A DNA stretch of 6,443 nucleotides from Streptomyces katrae (GCF_000966975.1 NZ_JZWV01001125.1:1-6443), one strand, 5' to 3'; numbered from the stretch's first letter, positions 1 to 5,130 are shown. Notes: generated by a model not told the origin, from the sequence alone. Program-made: numbers and translations.

Positions 1-743
1 GTGTTGGAGAGGTCGAAGGGGGCGCCGATGGCGACCACGGGGTCTCCGACACGGACGTTCTCGGAGTTCCCGAGGGCCAGCGGGTGCAGGCCCCGGACAC
101 CGGTGACCTTCACGACGGCGAGGTCGTAGCCGCTGTCGCGGCCGACCAGCTCGGCGGTGACGCTGTCGCCGGTGCTGAAGGTGACGGTTATCTCCTTGGC
201 GTCGGCGACGACGTGGTTGTTGGTCAGGATGTGGCCCTGTTCGTCCAGGACGAAGCCGGTGCCCGTGCCGCCGCCGTCGCCGCCGCTGACGTGCAGGGTG
301 ACGACGCCGGGCAGGGCGGTGGCGGCGATGCCGGCCACGCTGTCCGGGGCCCGGCCCTTGGTGTCGACGGCGGCCTGCGGGAGTTCCAGGCGGGTGCTCG
401 TGCGGCGCTCGGCGAGGATGCCCAGCCAGCCGCCGATGCCGCCGGCGAGGAGGGCGATCACCACGCCGAAGACGGCCAGCTGCCACACCGAGGGCCCGCA
501 CCGCCGGGGCGCGCCCTCGTCGTCCACCACCTGGAGCGGACGGGCGGCCCAGGGGTCGTACCGCGGCCCGGGCACCGGCTCGGCTTCGGCCGCGGCCCCG
601 GCTCCCGCTGCGGGCTCGTCCCCCGGGGCGGGGCCGGCCGGGGCGCCGGGCGCCTCGGGGGCGGGCTGCGGGTGCGGGGCGGAGGGGTCTGCGGGCCGGC
701 TCCACCAGGTGGGAGCCGGGCCGTTGTTCTGACTGTCGGACAT
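1..743 (-). CDS. htrA: HtrA/DegP-like membrane-anchored trypsin-like serine protease (3' end outside window)
   Basis: Envelope protease of the HtrA/DegP family (S1C, trypsin-like), expected to degrade or refold damaged extracytoplasmic proteins. The window holds the first 247 residues. Residues 1-75 are a Pro/Ala/Gly-rich cytoplasmic tail. Residues about 86-111 (from VWQLAVFGVV) form one membrane segment with no signal-peptidase site seen, so the protease domain should face outwards. The domain begins with TGTGFVLDEQGHILTNNHVV, placing the catalytic His at residue 177; the catalytic Asp is residue 207 in SGYDLAVVKV. The catalytic Ser (GNSGG motif) and any PDZ domain lie beyond position 1. The ATG at 743 is preceded by GGGGGAG (755-749) at good spacing. 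It follows rseA and the sigma gene on the same strand after a 112-bp gap, the same order as sigE-rseA-htrA in mycobacteria. Family assignment is secure; the substrate is unknown. Confidence 0.93.
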   Translation of the reverse strand, partial: MSDSQNNGPAPTWWSRPADPSAPHPQPAPEAPGAPAGPAPGDEPAAGAGAAAEAEPVPGPRYDPWAARPLQVVDDEGAPRRCGPSVWQLAVFGVVIALLAGGIGGWLGILAERRTSTRLELPQAAVDTKGRAPDSVAGIAATALPGVVTLHVSGGDGGGTGTGFVLDEQGHILTNNHVVADAKEITVTFSTGDSVTAELVGRDSGYDLAVVKVTGVRGLHPLALGNSENVRVGDPVVAIGAPFDLSN

Positions 744-766
744 GTGCGCTCCCCCGCGGGCCTGGC

Positions 767-792
767 GTGCCGCGGGGCGGCACGTGTGCCGC
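767..792 (-). promoter_or_regulatory. Alternating complementary heptamers in the htrA leader (possible switch or operator)
   Basis: Read on the minus strand, GCGGCAC (792-786), GTGCCGC (783-777) and GCGGCAC (773-767) alternate with only 2- and 3-nt gaps. The middle element can pair with either flanking one, giving two mutually exclusive 7-bp hairpins. The pairing on the 767 side can be extended by one C-G pair, but its loop is only 3 nt, and the other loop is 2 nt, so some outer-only pairing is likely. The block lies 24 nt upstream of the htrA ATG, inside any leader. It could equally be an operator with repeated half-sites, or GC-rich coincidence. Complementarity is seen directly; function is inference. 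Confidence 0.35.
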
Positions 793-825
793 AGATTCAA
801 CCAGGTGCCGGACCCCCGCGCTGGC

Positions 826-852
826 CCGGGGCGGAGCCGGGGGCGGCCCCGG
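826..852 (-). terminator. GC-rich hairpin just after the rseA stop (weak candidate attenuator)
   Basis: CCGGGGC (826-832) and GCCCCGG (846-852) are perfect inverted 7-mers around a 13-nt loop, starting 3 nt past the anti-sigma stop codon on the minus strand. There is no T-run after it, which is usual for streptomycete terminators. It could reduce read-through from sigE-rseA into htrA. In sequence this rich in GC such stems also arise by chance. Confidence 0.25.
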
Positions 853-855
853 CGG

Positions 856-1509
856 TCAGCGGGCGAGGGAGGCCGGCTGGGCCGTGACCGGGGGCGGGGA
901 GACGGCCGTGGGCGTCGCCGCGGACGGGCTCGGGGTGCGTACCGCGTCGGGCAGCGGCAGCCGGTCGCGGATGGCGGCGTCGGTCAGCGGGATCGACGGG
1001 CCGGGCCGGGAGGCCGGCGCTTCACCACGGGCGTTCGGCTCGATCGCGTCCAGCGGGAGCGATCCGCCCAGCGCGATCGCGGCCAGCGACACGGCTCCGG
1101 CCGCGACGAAGGCGAGGCGGCGTCTGGGACGCCCCATCTCATGGATGCGGAACCCCTCGCGCGGGGCGGCCGGGACGGCGTACCCGAAGGTGGCGAGAGG
1201 GTCGGCTCCGGGAGCGGCGGGGGTGCGCGGCGCACCGGGACCGCCCGGCGGTCCGGCAGGGCCCTCGGGGCCCGTGCCCGGCAGCCCCTGCAGCCGGGCC
1301 AGCAGTCCGGCGGACAGCGGCGGCGGGGCACTCTCCACGAAGAGGGTCTTCAGCCTGCGCTGCGCGTCGGCCTCGGCCTTGCAGCGGGCACAGGTGGCCA
1401 GGTGTGCCAGGACCCGCTCACGGGCGTCGTGCTTCAGCTCCCCGTCCACGAGGGCGGCGAGGCGGTCGCCCAGGTGCTGTTCGGCGGGGGACGGACTGAC
1501 TCCGCTCAC
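856..1509 (-). CDS. rseA: Zinc-type (ZAS, HxxxCxxC) anti-sigma factor, RseA-like
   Basis: Probable anti-sigma factor that binds and silences the ECF sigma factor encoded just upstream. It is 217 aa. The N-terminal anti-sigma domain (about residues 8-60) begins [16 protein letters not shown] and carries the zinc motif H36-x3-C40-x2-C43 (AHLATCARC), with His12 and His27 upstream as further possible ligands. A Pro/Gly/Ala-rich linker covers about residues 61-118. Residues 132-150 (from [10 protein letters not shown]), preceded by RRR, look like one membrane helix, leaving a Pro/Ser/Ala-rich tail of about 65 residues outside. The GTG start at 1509 overlaps the sigma TGA by 4 nt (GTGA), which implies translational coupling and supports this start. 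In M. tuberculosis the same position holds RseA. ZAS families include redox-responsive members, but the inducing signal here cannot be read from the sequence. Confidence 0.9.
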   Translation of the reverse strand: MSGVSPSPAEQHLGDRLAALVDGELKHDARERVLAHLATCARCKAEADAQRRLKTLFVESAPPPLSAGLLARLQGLPGTGPEGPAGPPGGPGAPRTPAAPGADPLATFGYAVPAAPREGFRIHEMGRPRRRLAFVAAGAVSLAAIALGGSLPLDAIEPNARGEAPASRPGPSIPLTDAAIRDRLPLPDAVRTPSPSAATPTAVSPPPVTAQPASLAR

Positions 1510-2285
1510 TCGGCTCCGCCCTCTCCCCCGGCGCCCGGGACGCCCACCGCCACTCCGGCCAGGGCGCGCTGGGAGGCGCGGGCCTCGGGAGAGCGGTGCT
1601 TGAGCGCCTTGCGCAGGTGTGAACGGCCGCGGTGGATACGGCTGCGGACGGTTCCGAGCTTCACGCCGAGGGTGGCGGCGATCTCCTCGTAGGACAGGCC
1701 CTCGATGTCGCAGAGCACCACGGCGGCACGGAACTCGGGCGCGAGGGTGTCCAGCGCCTGCTGCACGTCGGCGTCGAAGTGCGTGTCGTGGAGCACCTGC
1801 TGGGGGGAGGGCTCACGGCTCGGCAGCCGCTCGGCCGCGTCGTCGGCCAGCGCGTCGAAACGGATCCGCTGCTTGCGGCGGACCATGTCCAGGAACAGGT
1901 TGGTGGTGATGCGGTGCAGCCAGCCCTCGAAGGTGCCGGGCGTGTACGTGGACAGCGAGCGGAAGACGCGGACGAAGACCTCCTGCGTGAGGTCCTCGGC
2001 GTCGTGCTGGTTGCCCGTCAGGCGGTAGGCGAGGCGGTAGACGCGCGCGCTGTGCGTGCTGACGATCTCCTCCCAGGTGGGAGGGGTCCACGCCTGGGAG
2101 CCCGCATCGGCGGCAAAGGTCGCGGTGGTCGCGGTGTGGGCGGTGTGGAAACGGTCAGCGGTGTAGGTCACGGATTTCGGCTCACCCGCCGACCAGAAGA
2201 GGCGTCTCAGTACGCCTCCACGATCCACAGGCGCAGCCGCACCTCCCCTGTCGGCTCTGGTGGTGTCCAGTGGAGCCCCTACCAT
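1506..2285 (-). CDS. sigE: ECF RNA polymerase sigma factor, mycobacterial SigE type
   Basis: Extracytoplasmic-function sigma factor that directs RNA polymerase to stress promoters. It is 259 aa from ATG 2285. Region 2 spans about residues 72-140 ([20 protein letters not shown], then [20 protein letters not shown]) and contacts core enzyme and the -10. Region 4 spans about 176-228 ([20 protein letters not shown], then [14 protein letters not shown]) and is the -35 helix-turn-helix. Both blocks match what I remember of M. tuberculosis SigE (Rv1221) almost word for word. The first 70 residues are a low-complexity extension of the kind that protein also has. ATG 2285 is chosen because GGGAGGGG (2298-2291) sits at proper spacing; GTG 2291 is too close to that site, while GTG 2171 is a possible shorter start. 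It overlaps the anti-sigma gene by 4 nt. This is not the S. coelicolor gene called sigE that belongs to the cseABC cell-wall system, despite the shared name. Confidence 0.95.
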   Translation of the reverse strand: MVGAPLDTTRADRGGAAAPVDRGGVLRRLFWSAGEPKSVTYTADRFHTAHTATTATFAADAGSQAWTPPTWEEIVSTHSARVYRLAYRLTGNQHDAEDLTQEVFVRVFRSLSTYTPGTFEGWLHRITTNLFLDMVRRKQRIRFDALADDAAERLPSREPSPQQVLHDTHFDADVQQALDTLAPEFRAAVVLCDIEGLSYEEIAATLGVKLGTVRSRIHRGRSHLRKALKHRSPEARASQRALAGVAVGVPGAGGEGGAE

Positions 2286-2308
2286 AGCCACCCCTCCCGT
2301 CAGCTCTG

Positions 2309-2329
2309 GATAAGCATTTTTGCTTTATC
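2309..2329. repeat. AT-rich imperfect palindrome upstream of the sigma gene
   Basis: GATAAGCA (2309-2316) and TGCTTTATC (2321-2329) are inverted around TTTT, perfect except for one bulged T. The stem is 8 bp. It is the most AT-rich spot in the window and lies 24 nt upstream of the sigma start codon, between the candidate ECF promoter and the ribosome binding site. It may be an operator or a leader hairpin; I cannot tell which. Confidence 0.4.
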
Positions 2330-2402
2330 TTTGCCCGGGACTCGGGTTCCGCGCCGCCGTTCTGCCCGCCGGCGTCCCCTCTATCCCGCCTCTCACCCTC
2401 CC

Positions 2403-2429
2403 AACGCCCGGTCCCATCTGCGGGTTCCC
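2403..2429 (-). promoter_or_regulatory. Candidate ECF-type promoter of the sigma operon (GGGAAC-N18-GTT)
   Basis: On the minus strand GGGAAC (2429-2424) is followed after exactly 18 nt by GTT (2405-2403). This fits the GGAA(C/T)-N18-GTT pattern known for SigR/SigH promoters and is close to that of SigE-type promoters in actinobacteria. Transcription would start near 2396, giving a leader of about 110 nt before ATG 2285. Autoregulation by the sigma factor, or control by SigR, is inferred from the motif only. Confidence 0.5.
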
Positions 2430-2441
2430 GACTCCAGCGGA

Positions 2442-2447
2442 TACAGT
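2442..2447 (+). promoter_or_regulatory. Candidate -10 element (TACAGT) for the methyltransferase gene
   Basis: TACAGT fits the streptomycete TANNNT -10 pattern and lies six bases before the TTG at 2453, so transcription would start at or just after that codon. No convincing -35 is visible 16-19 bp upstream. If real, it implies either a leaderless TTG start or a leader of about 30 nt to the AGGAG at 2472-2476. Confidence 0.3.
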
Positions 2448-2452
2448 CACCG

Positions 2453-3115
2453 TTGCGCCAACTATGGGGACAGGAGAGGGTCATTACCGGCAACCGGCAG
2501 ACGAGCTGGGCGTTCGCCGACGCGTTTGTCGCCGAGGACGACGCCCTGCGATGGGCCCGCGACCGGTCCAGGGAAGCGGGCCTGCGCTCCGTCTCCCCCG
2601 GCACCGGGGCCGCGCTGCGTCTGCTCGCCGCCACCGCGGACGCCAAGGCGGTCGCCGAGATCGGCACCGGGACCGGGGTCTCCGGCATCCACCTGCTGCA
2701 CGGGATGCGGCCGGACGGGGTACTGACCACGGTCGACCCGGAAGCGGACCGGCAGGCCTTCGCGCGGCAGGCGTTCCGTGCGGCCGGCTTCGCGGGGAAC
2801 CGGGCGCGGTTCATTCCGGGGCGGGCCCTGGACGTGCTGCCGCGGCTCGCCGACGGCGGGTACGACCTCGTGTTCTGCGACGGGGACCCGACCGAGTCGC
2901 TGGACTACCTCGCGGAATCGTTGCGCCTGCTGCGGCCCGGGGGGCTGGTGTGCTTCGAGGGGGTGTTCTCGGACGGGCGTACGGTCGATTCGGCCGCGCA
3001 GCCGGTGGAGGTGTTGCGGGTGCGGGAGCTGCTGCGCAGCGTCCGGGAGAGTCCCGCGCTGAAGTCCGCGCTGCTGCCCGTGGGGGACGGCCTTCTGTGC
3101 GCGGTGCGGCGGTAG
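2453..3115 (+). CDS. SAM-dependent O-methyltransferase-family protein (Rv1220c-like)
   Basis: Class I methyltransferase of the O-methyltransferase type (Methyltransf_3/24 fold); the substrate is unknown. It is 220 aa from TTG 2453. The SAM-binding motif is AVAEIGTGTGVSGIHLL (residues 66-82), the acidic residue ending strand 2 is Asp95 (LTTVD), and the later strands are YDLVFCDGD (137-145) and LLRPGGLVCFEG (159-170). Catechol-type O-methyltransferases bind a metal through an Asp and a following Asp-Asn pair. Asp143 may match the first, but the pair's position reads Glu169-Gly170, so metal dependence is doubtful. The start is uncertain: no in-frame ATG or GTG exists near the 5' end. TTG 2453 has a poor ribosome site, whereas AGGAG (2472-2476) fits an unusual ATT at 2483. 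It is divergent from the sigma gene, as in M. tuberculosis, and convergent with DUF3117. Confidence 0.88.
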   Translation: MRQLWGQERVITGNRQTSWAFADAFVAEDDALRWARDRSREAGLRSVSPGTGAALRLLAATADAKAVAEIGTGTGVSGIHLLHGMRPDGVLTTVDPEADRQAFARQAFRAAGFAGNRARFIPGRALDVLPRLADGGYDLVFCDGDPTESLDYLAESLRLLRPGGLVCFEGVFSDGRTVDSAAQPVEVLRVRELLRSVRESPALKSALLPVGDGLLCAVRR

Positions 3116-3121
3116 GGCCTC

Positions 3122-3157
3122 GCCGCCGGGGCTGGAGCGTGCCGGCGGGGCTGGAGC
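3122..3157 (+). repeat. Imperfect 19-bp tandem repeat after the methyltransferase stop
   Basis: Two 17-nt blocks (3122-3138 and 3141-3157), both ending GGGGCTGGAGC, differ at one base and are repeated with a 19-nt period. They fill the short gap between the methyltransferase stop and the terminator hairpin. They are most likely a small slippage duplication without function. Confidence 0.55.
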
Positions 3158-3174
3158 TTGGTGCGGGAACGACA

Positions 3175-3208
3175 ACACCGCCCCGCCGCGGTAGCGGCGG
3201 GGCGGTGT
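3175..3208. terminator. Perfect 15-bp hairpin, bidirectional terminator between converging genes
   Basis: Bases 3175-3189 pair without a mismatch with 3194-3208 around a GGTA loop; the stem is nearly all G-C. It sits 59 nt past the methyltransferase stop (plus strand) and 21 nt past the DUF3117 stop (minus strand), where a shared terminator is expected. No clear T-run follows on the plus strand; the minus strand continues TGTTGTCGTTCC, which is mildly T-rich. Strong stems without a T-run are common terminators in Streptomyces. Confidence 0.8.
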
Positions 3209-3229
3209 GGGGATCTCAGTGGTCGAGGG

Positions 3230-3397
3230 TCAGCCGACGACCTTCTTCAGGGCGTCACCCAGGGCGTCCGCCTCGTCCGGCGTCAGCTCGACGACAAGCC
3301 GACCGCCGCCTTCGAGCGGTACGCGCATGACGATGCCTCGCCCCTCCTTGGTGACCTCGAGCGGGCCGTCGCCCGTCCGCGGCTTCATGGCCGCCAT
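3230..3397 (-). CDS. DUF3117 domain-containing small protein (Rv1211-like)
   Basis: A 55-aa cytoplasmic protein of the actinobacterial DUF3117 family; no established biochemical function. It starts MAAMKPRTGDGPLEVTKEGR, continues with GIVMRVPLEGGGRLVVELT and ends DEADALGDALKKVVG. This pattern fits a small beta-rich core followed by one helix and is nearly invariant in actinobacteria as I remember it. The ATG at 3397 is preferred over the one at 3388 because AGGAAGGGG (3413-3405) lies 7 nt ahead. It has no signal peptide or membrane segment. M. tuberculosis Rv1211 has been described as calmodulin-like; the only acidic cluster here is TPDEADALGD, which does not make a complete EF-hand by eye. 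It is probably transcribed alone and ends at the hairpin at 3175-3208. Confidence 0.93.
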   Translation of the reverse strand: MAAMKPRTGDGPLEVTKEGRGIVMRVPLEGGGRLVVELTPDEADALGDALKKVVG

Positions 3398-3488
3398 GCT
3401 CGTTCCCCTTCCTGAAACCAGCTCATCGTCAGCCGACGGCCCCGTTCAGGCGCCTAGTACCCGGCATCGAACACATTGCTTCCCAGCC

Positions 3489-3518
3489 ATTATCCCGCAT
3501 GTCAGGACCCGATGACCA
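3489..3518 (-). promoter_or_regulatory. Candidate housekeeping promoter for DUF3117
   Basis: On the minus strand GATAAT (3494-3489) matches the TATAAT consensus at five of six positions. TGGTCA (3518-3513) lies 18 nt upstream and matches TTGACA at four of six. Transcription would start near 3482, giving a leader of about 85 nt. It is the best consensus -10 in this gap. Confidence 0.4.
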
Positions 3519-3525
3519 ACATCGG
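3509..3525. repeat. Inverted repeat CCGATG-N5-CATCGG over the DUF3117 -35 region
   Basis: The two 6-bp arms are perfectly inverted around ACCAA. They overlap the candidate -35 of DUF3117, the placement expected for a repressor or activator site. No regulator gene lies next to it, so the binding protein, if any, is unknown. Confidence 0.4.
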
Positions 3526-3677
3526 CAGGGAACGCTTGGGCAACGCGCTCGGCCAAAACCACTCATTTCGGGGATCCGCCTGCGATACTTCGCCGCTGCT
3601 CCCCGGTGAGCGCCTCCGCTTCGTTTGACGCACATCACATGCCCGGCGGTGGTCCCGTCCGCCATGCTGACCCTTGG

Positions 3678-3697
3678 ACCGGCCGGTACCGGCCGGT
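3678..3697. repeat. Doubled 10-bp palindrome ahead of the crotonase gene (candidate operator)
   Basis: ACCGGCCGGT, itself a perfect palindrome, occurs twice in immediate tandem, so the whole 20 bp is also a perfect palindrome. It ends 32 nt before the ATG at 3730. Possible roles are a site for a dimeric regulator, a leader hairpin, or two adjoining half-operators. No regulator is encoded nearby. Confidence 0.6.
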
Positions 3698-3729
3698 AGC
3701 CACACCCGCGACGAAGGGGGACCCCCGCC

Positions 3730-4533
3730 ATGGCCGACAGCGTGCTCTACGAAGTGACCGACGGACTCGCGAAGGTCACGATCAACCGGCCCGACGCGAT
3801 GAACGCCATGAACACGGAGGCCAAGGTCGCCCTGCGGGACGCGGTGCAGGAGGCGGCCGCCGACCCGGCCGTGCGGGCGGTCCTGCTGACCGCCTCCGGC
3901 ACCCGGGCCTTCTGCGTGGGCCAGGACCTCAAGGAGCACATCGGGAACCTGGCGGCGGACCGCGAGAGCGGCTCGAAGCTCACGATGAGCACCGTCTCCG
4001 AGCACTACAACCCGATCGTGCGGGCCCTCACCGAGATGCCCAAGCCCGTGGTGGCGGGGGTCAACGGCGTCGCGGCCGGGGCGGGCTTCGGGTTCGCGCT
4101 CGCGGCGGACTTCCGCGTGGTCGCCGACACCGCCTCGTTCAACACCTCGTTCGCCGGTGTGGCGCTGACCGCCGACTCCGGGGTCTCCTGGACCCTGCCC
4201 CGGCTGATCGGCGCCTCCCGGGCCTCCGACCTGCTGCTGTTCCCCCGCTCGATCAAGGCGCAGGAGGCGTACGAGCTGGGGATCGTCAACCGTCTGGTGC
4301 CCGCGGACTCACTCCACGAGGAGGCGGAAGCGGTGGCCCGGAGCCTGGCCGCGGGTCCGACGGTGGCCTACGCCGCCCTGAAGGAGTCCCTCGCGTACGG
4401 GGCCTCCCACTCCCTCTCCGAGGCCCTGGAGCGGGAGGACGTCCTGCAGACCCGCGCGGGTGCCTCGGAGGACCACTCCATCGCCGTCCAGGCCTTCCTC
4501 GCCAAGCAGCCCCCGCAGTACCTGGGCCGCTGA
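3730..4533 (+). CDS. Crotonase-family (enoyl-CoA hydratase/isomerase) protein, PaaG-like active site
   Basis: Acyl-CoA-processing enzyme of the crotonase superfamily, 267 aa, full length and cytoplasmic. The first oxyanion-hole segment is RAFCVGQDL (residues 59-67); the second is NGVAAGAGFGFALAADF (112-128). In rat mitochondrial hydratase the catalytic Glu144 and Glu164 lie in GGGCE and QPE; here the aligned residues are Gly121 and Phe141. Asp149 in TADSG is kept, at the place of the catalytic Asp of PaaG-type isomerases and 4-chlorobenzoyl-CoA dehalogenase. Water addition in the classical way is therefore unlikely, and an isomerase-like reaction fits better; the substrate is unknown. The C-terminal part has the usual AYELGIVNRLVP. 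ATG 3730 has AAGGGGG (3714-3720) 9 nt upstream. It is monocistronic, convergent with tag (15 nt between stops). Automatic annotation would probably call it enoyl-CoA hydratase. Confidence 0.9.
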   Translation: MADSVLYEVTDGLAKVTINRPDAMNAMNTEAKVALRDAVQEAAADPAVRAVLLTASGTRAFCVGQDLKEHIGNLAADRESGSKLTMSTVSEHYNPIVRALTEMPKPVVAGVNGVAAGAGFGFALAADFRVVADTASFNTSFAGVALTADSGVSWTLPRLIGASRASDLLLFPRSIKAQEAYELGIVNRLVPADSLHEEAEAVARSLAAGPTVAYAALKESLAYGASHSLSEALEREDVLQTRAGASEDHSIAVQAFLAKQPPQYLGR

Positions 4534-4548
4534 ACGTTCACCGGCTGT

Positions 4549-5130
4549 TCACGCCTCGCGGGAGACGCAGCCCGCGAGGTGGTCGTTGACCAGGCCGCAC
4601 GCCTGCATCAGGGCGTAGGCGGTGGTGGGTCCGACGAAGCGGATGCCCGCCTTCTTGAGGGCCTTGGCCAGGGCCGTGGACTCCGGGGTGACCGCCGGCA
4701 CGTCGCCGGTGGTCCTGGGGGCCCGGCCCTTCCGCTTGGGGGCGTGGGACCAGATCAGCGCGTCCAGTTCCCCGGGCTCCCAGCCGGCCAGCACCTTCGC
4801 GTTGGCCAGGGTGGCCTCGATCTTGGCGCGGTTGCGGATGATGCCCTCGTCGGCGAGGAGCCGCTCGGCGTCGGCCGGCCCGAACTCCGCGACCGCCGCG
4901 ATCCGGAAGTCGCCGAAGGCCTTACGGAACCCCTCGCGCCGGCGCAGGATCGTCAGCCAGGACAGCCCGGACTGGAAGGCCTCCAGGCAGAGCCGCTCGT
5001 AGAGGGCGTCGTCGCCGTGGACCGGCTTGCCCCATTCGGTGTCGTGGTACGTGACGTAGTCCTCCGTGGCCAGCCCCCAGGGACAGCGCAGGGCGCCGTC
5101 CGGGCCGGCCAGCAGGCCGCCGCCGCTCAC
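4549..5130 (-). CDS. tag: DNA-3-methyladenine glycosylase I (Tag)
   Basis: Base-excision repair enzyme that removes 3-methyladenine from alkylated DNA; 193 aa, normal for the family. All hallmarks of E. coli Tag are present at matching spacing: the zinc ligands Cys16 (RCPWG), His29 (YHDTEWG), His184 and Cys188 (NDHLAGC), and the catalytic-pocket Glu50 in EAFQSGLSWLTILRRREGF. The conserved IIRNRAKIEATLANA and IRFVGPTTAYALMQACG segments follow. The GTG start at 5130 overlaps the TGA of the DivIVA-domain gene by 4 nt (GTGA), so the two are probably translationally coupled. The frame stays open upstream of 5130, but that part runs antisense to folP2 and looks nothing like Tag, so it is not coding. 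Function is secure; the reason for pairing with a DivIVA-domain protein is not apparent. Confidence 0.96.
   Translation of the reverse strand: MSGGGLLAGPDGALRCPWGLATEDYVTYHDTEWGKPVHGDDALYERLCLEAFQSGLSWLTILRRREGFRKAFGDFRIAAVAEFGPADAERLLADEGIIRNRAKIEATLANAKVLAGWEPGELDALIWSHAPKRKGRAPRTTGDVPAVTPESTALAKALKKAGIRFVGPTTAYALMQACGLVNDHLAGCVSREA
4554..4579. terminator. Hairpin in the 3' end of tag, candidate terminator for the crotonase gene
   Basis: CCTCGCGGG (4554-4562) and CCCGCGAGG (4571-4579) are perfect inverted 9-mers around an 8-nt loop, extendable by a G-T and a C-G pair. It starts 20 nt past the crotonase stop on the plus strand but lies within the last codons of tag on the minus strand. As the genes converge with only 15 nt between stops, a terminator for the crotonase transcript would have to lie inside tag, as this one does. 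Confidence 0.45.

Larger units (their letters stand above)
3398..3729. other. 332-bp divergent intergenic region between DUF3117 and the crotonase gene
   Basis: I see no supportable gene here; the open frames in it have poor codon-position GC bias and no recognisable product. It contains the ribosome site of DUF3117 (3413-3405), a TATAAT-like element on the minus strand (3494-3489), an inverted repeat (3509-3525), the doubled palindrome (3678-3697) and the AAGGGGG ribosome site (3714-3720) of the crotonase gene. A TTGACG at 3625-3630 on the plus strand lacks a matching -10. Confidence 0.7.

Noticed and set aside
84..887. 267-codon open frame on the plus strand
   Set aside because: It is antisense to the HtrA-like protease, whose catalytic motifs are unmistakable.
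742..1692. 316-codon open frame on the plus strand
   Set aside because: It is antisense to the anti-sigma gene and the end of the sigma gene; Arg/Gly-rich composition shows a shadow frame.
2289..2291. GTG as start of the sigma gene
   Set aside because: It directly follows the GGGAGGG ribosome site with no spacing; ATG 2285 is well spaced.
2346..2350. Second GGAAC on the minus strand as another ECF -35
   Set aside because: No GTT or other plausible -10 follows at 15-19 nt.
1632..2726. 364-codon open frame on the plus strand
   Set aside because: It is antisense to the sigma gene, which has clear ECF domains; its product is low-complexity and runs out of frame into the methyltransferase.
2320..3330. 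336-codon open frame on the plus strand over the methyltransferase
   Set aside because: It is the Arg/Ala/Gly-rich alternative frame of the methyltransferase gene and crosses the terminator hairpin.
3625..3630. TTGACG as -35 of the crotonase gene
   Set aside because: No TANNNT element follows at 16-19 nt on the plus strand.
3429..3731. Possible small minus-strand gene in the 332-bp gap
   Set aside because: No ribosome site, no recognisable product and unbiased codon positions; it covers the promoter and operator candidates.
4531..4540. Palindrome TGAACGTTCA over the crotonase stop codon
   Set aside because: A short 10-bp palindrome that includes the stop codon and lacks a loop; most likely chance.
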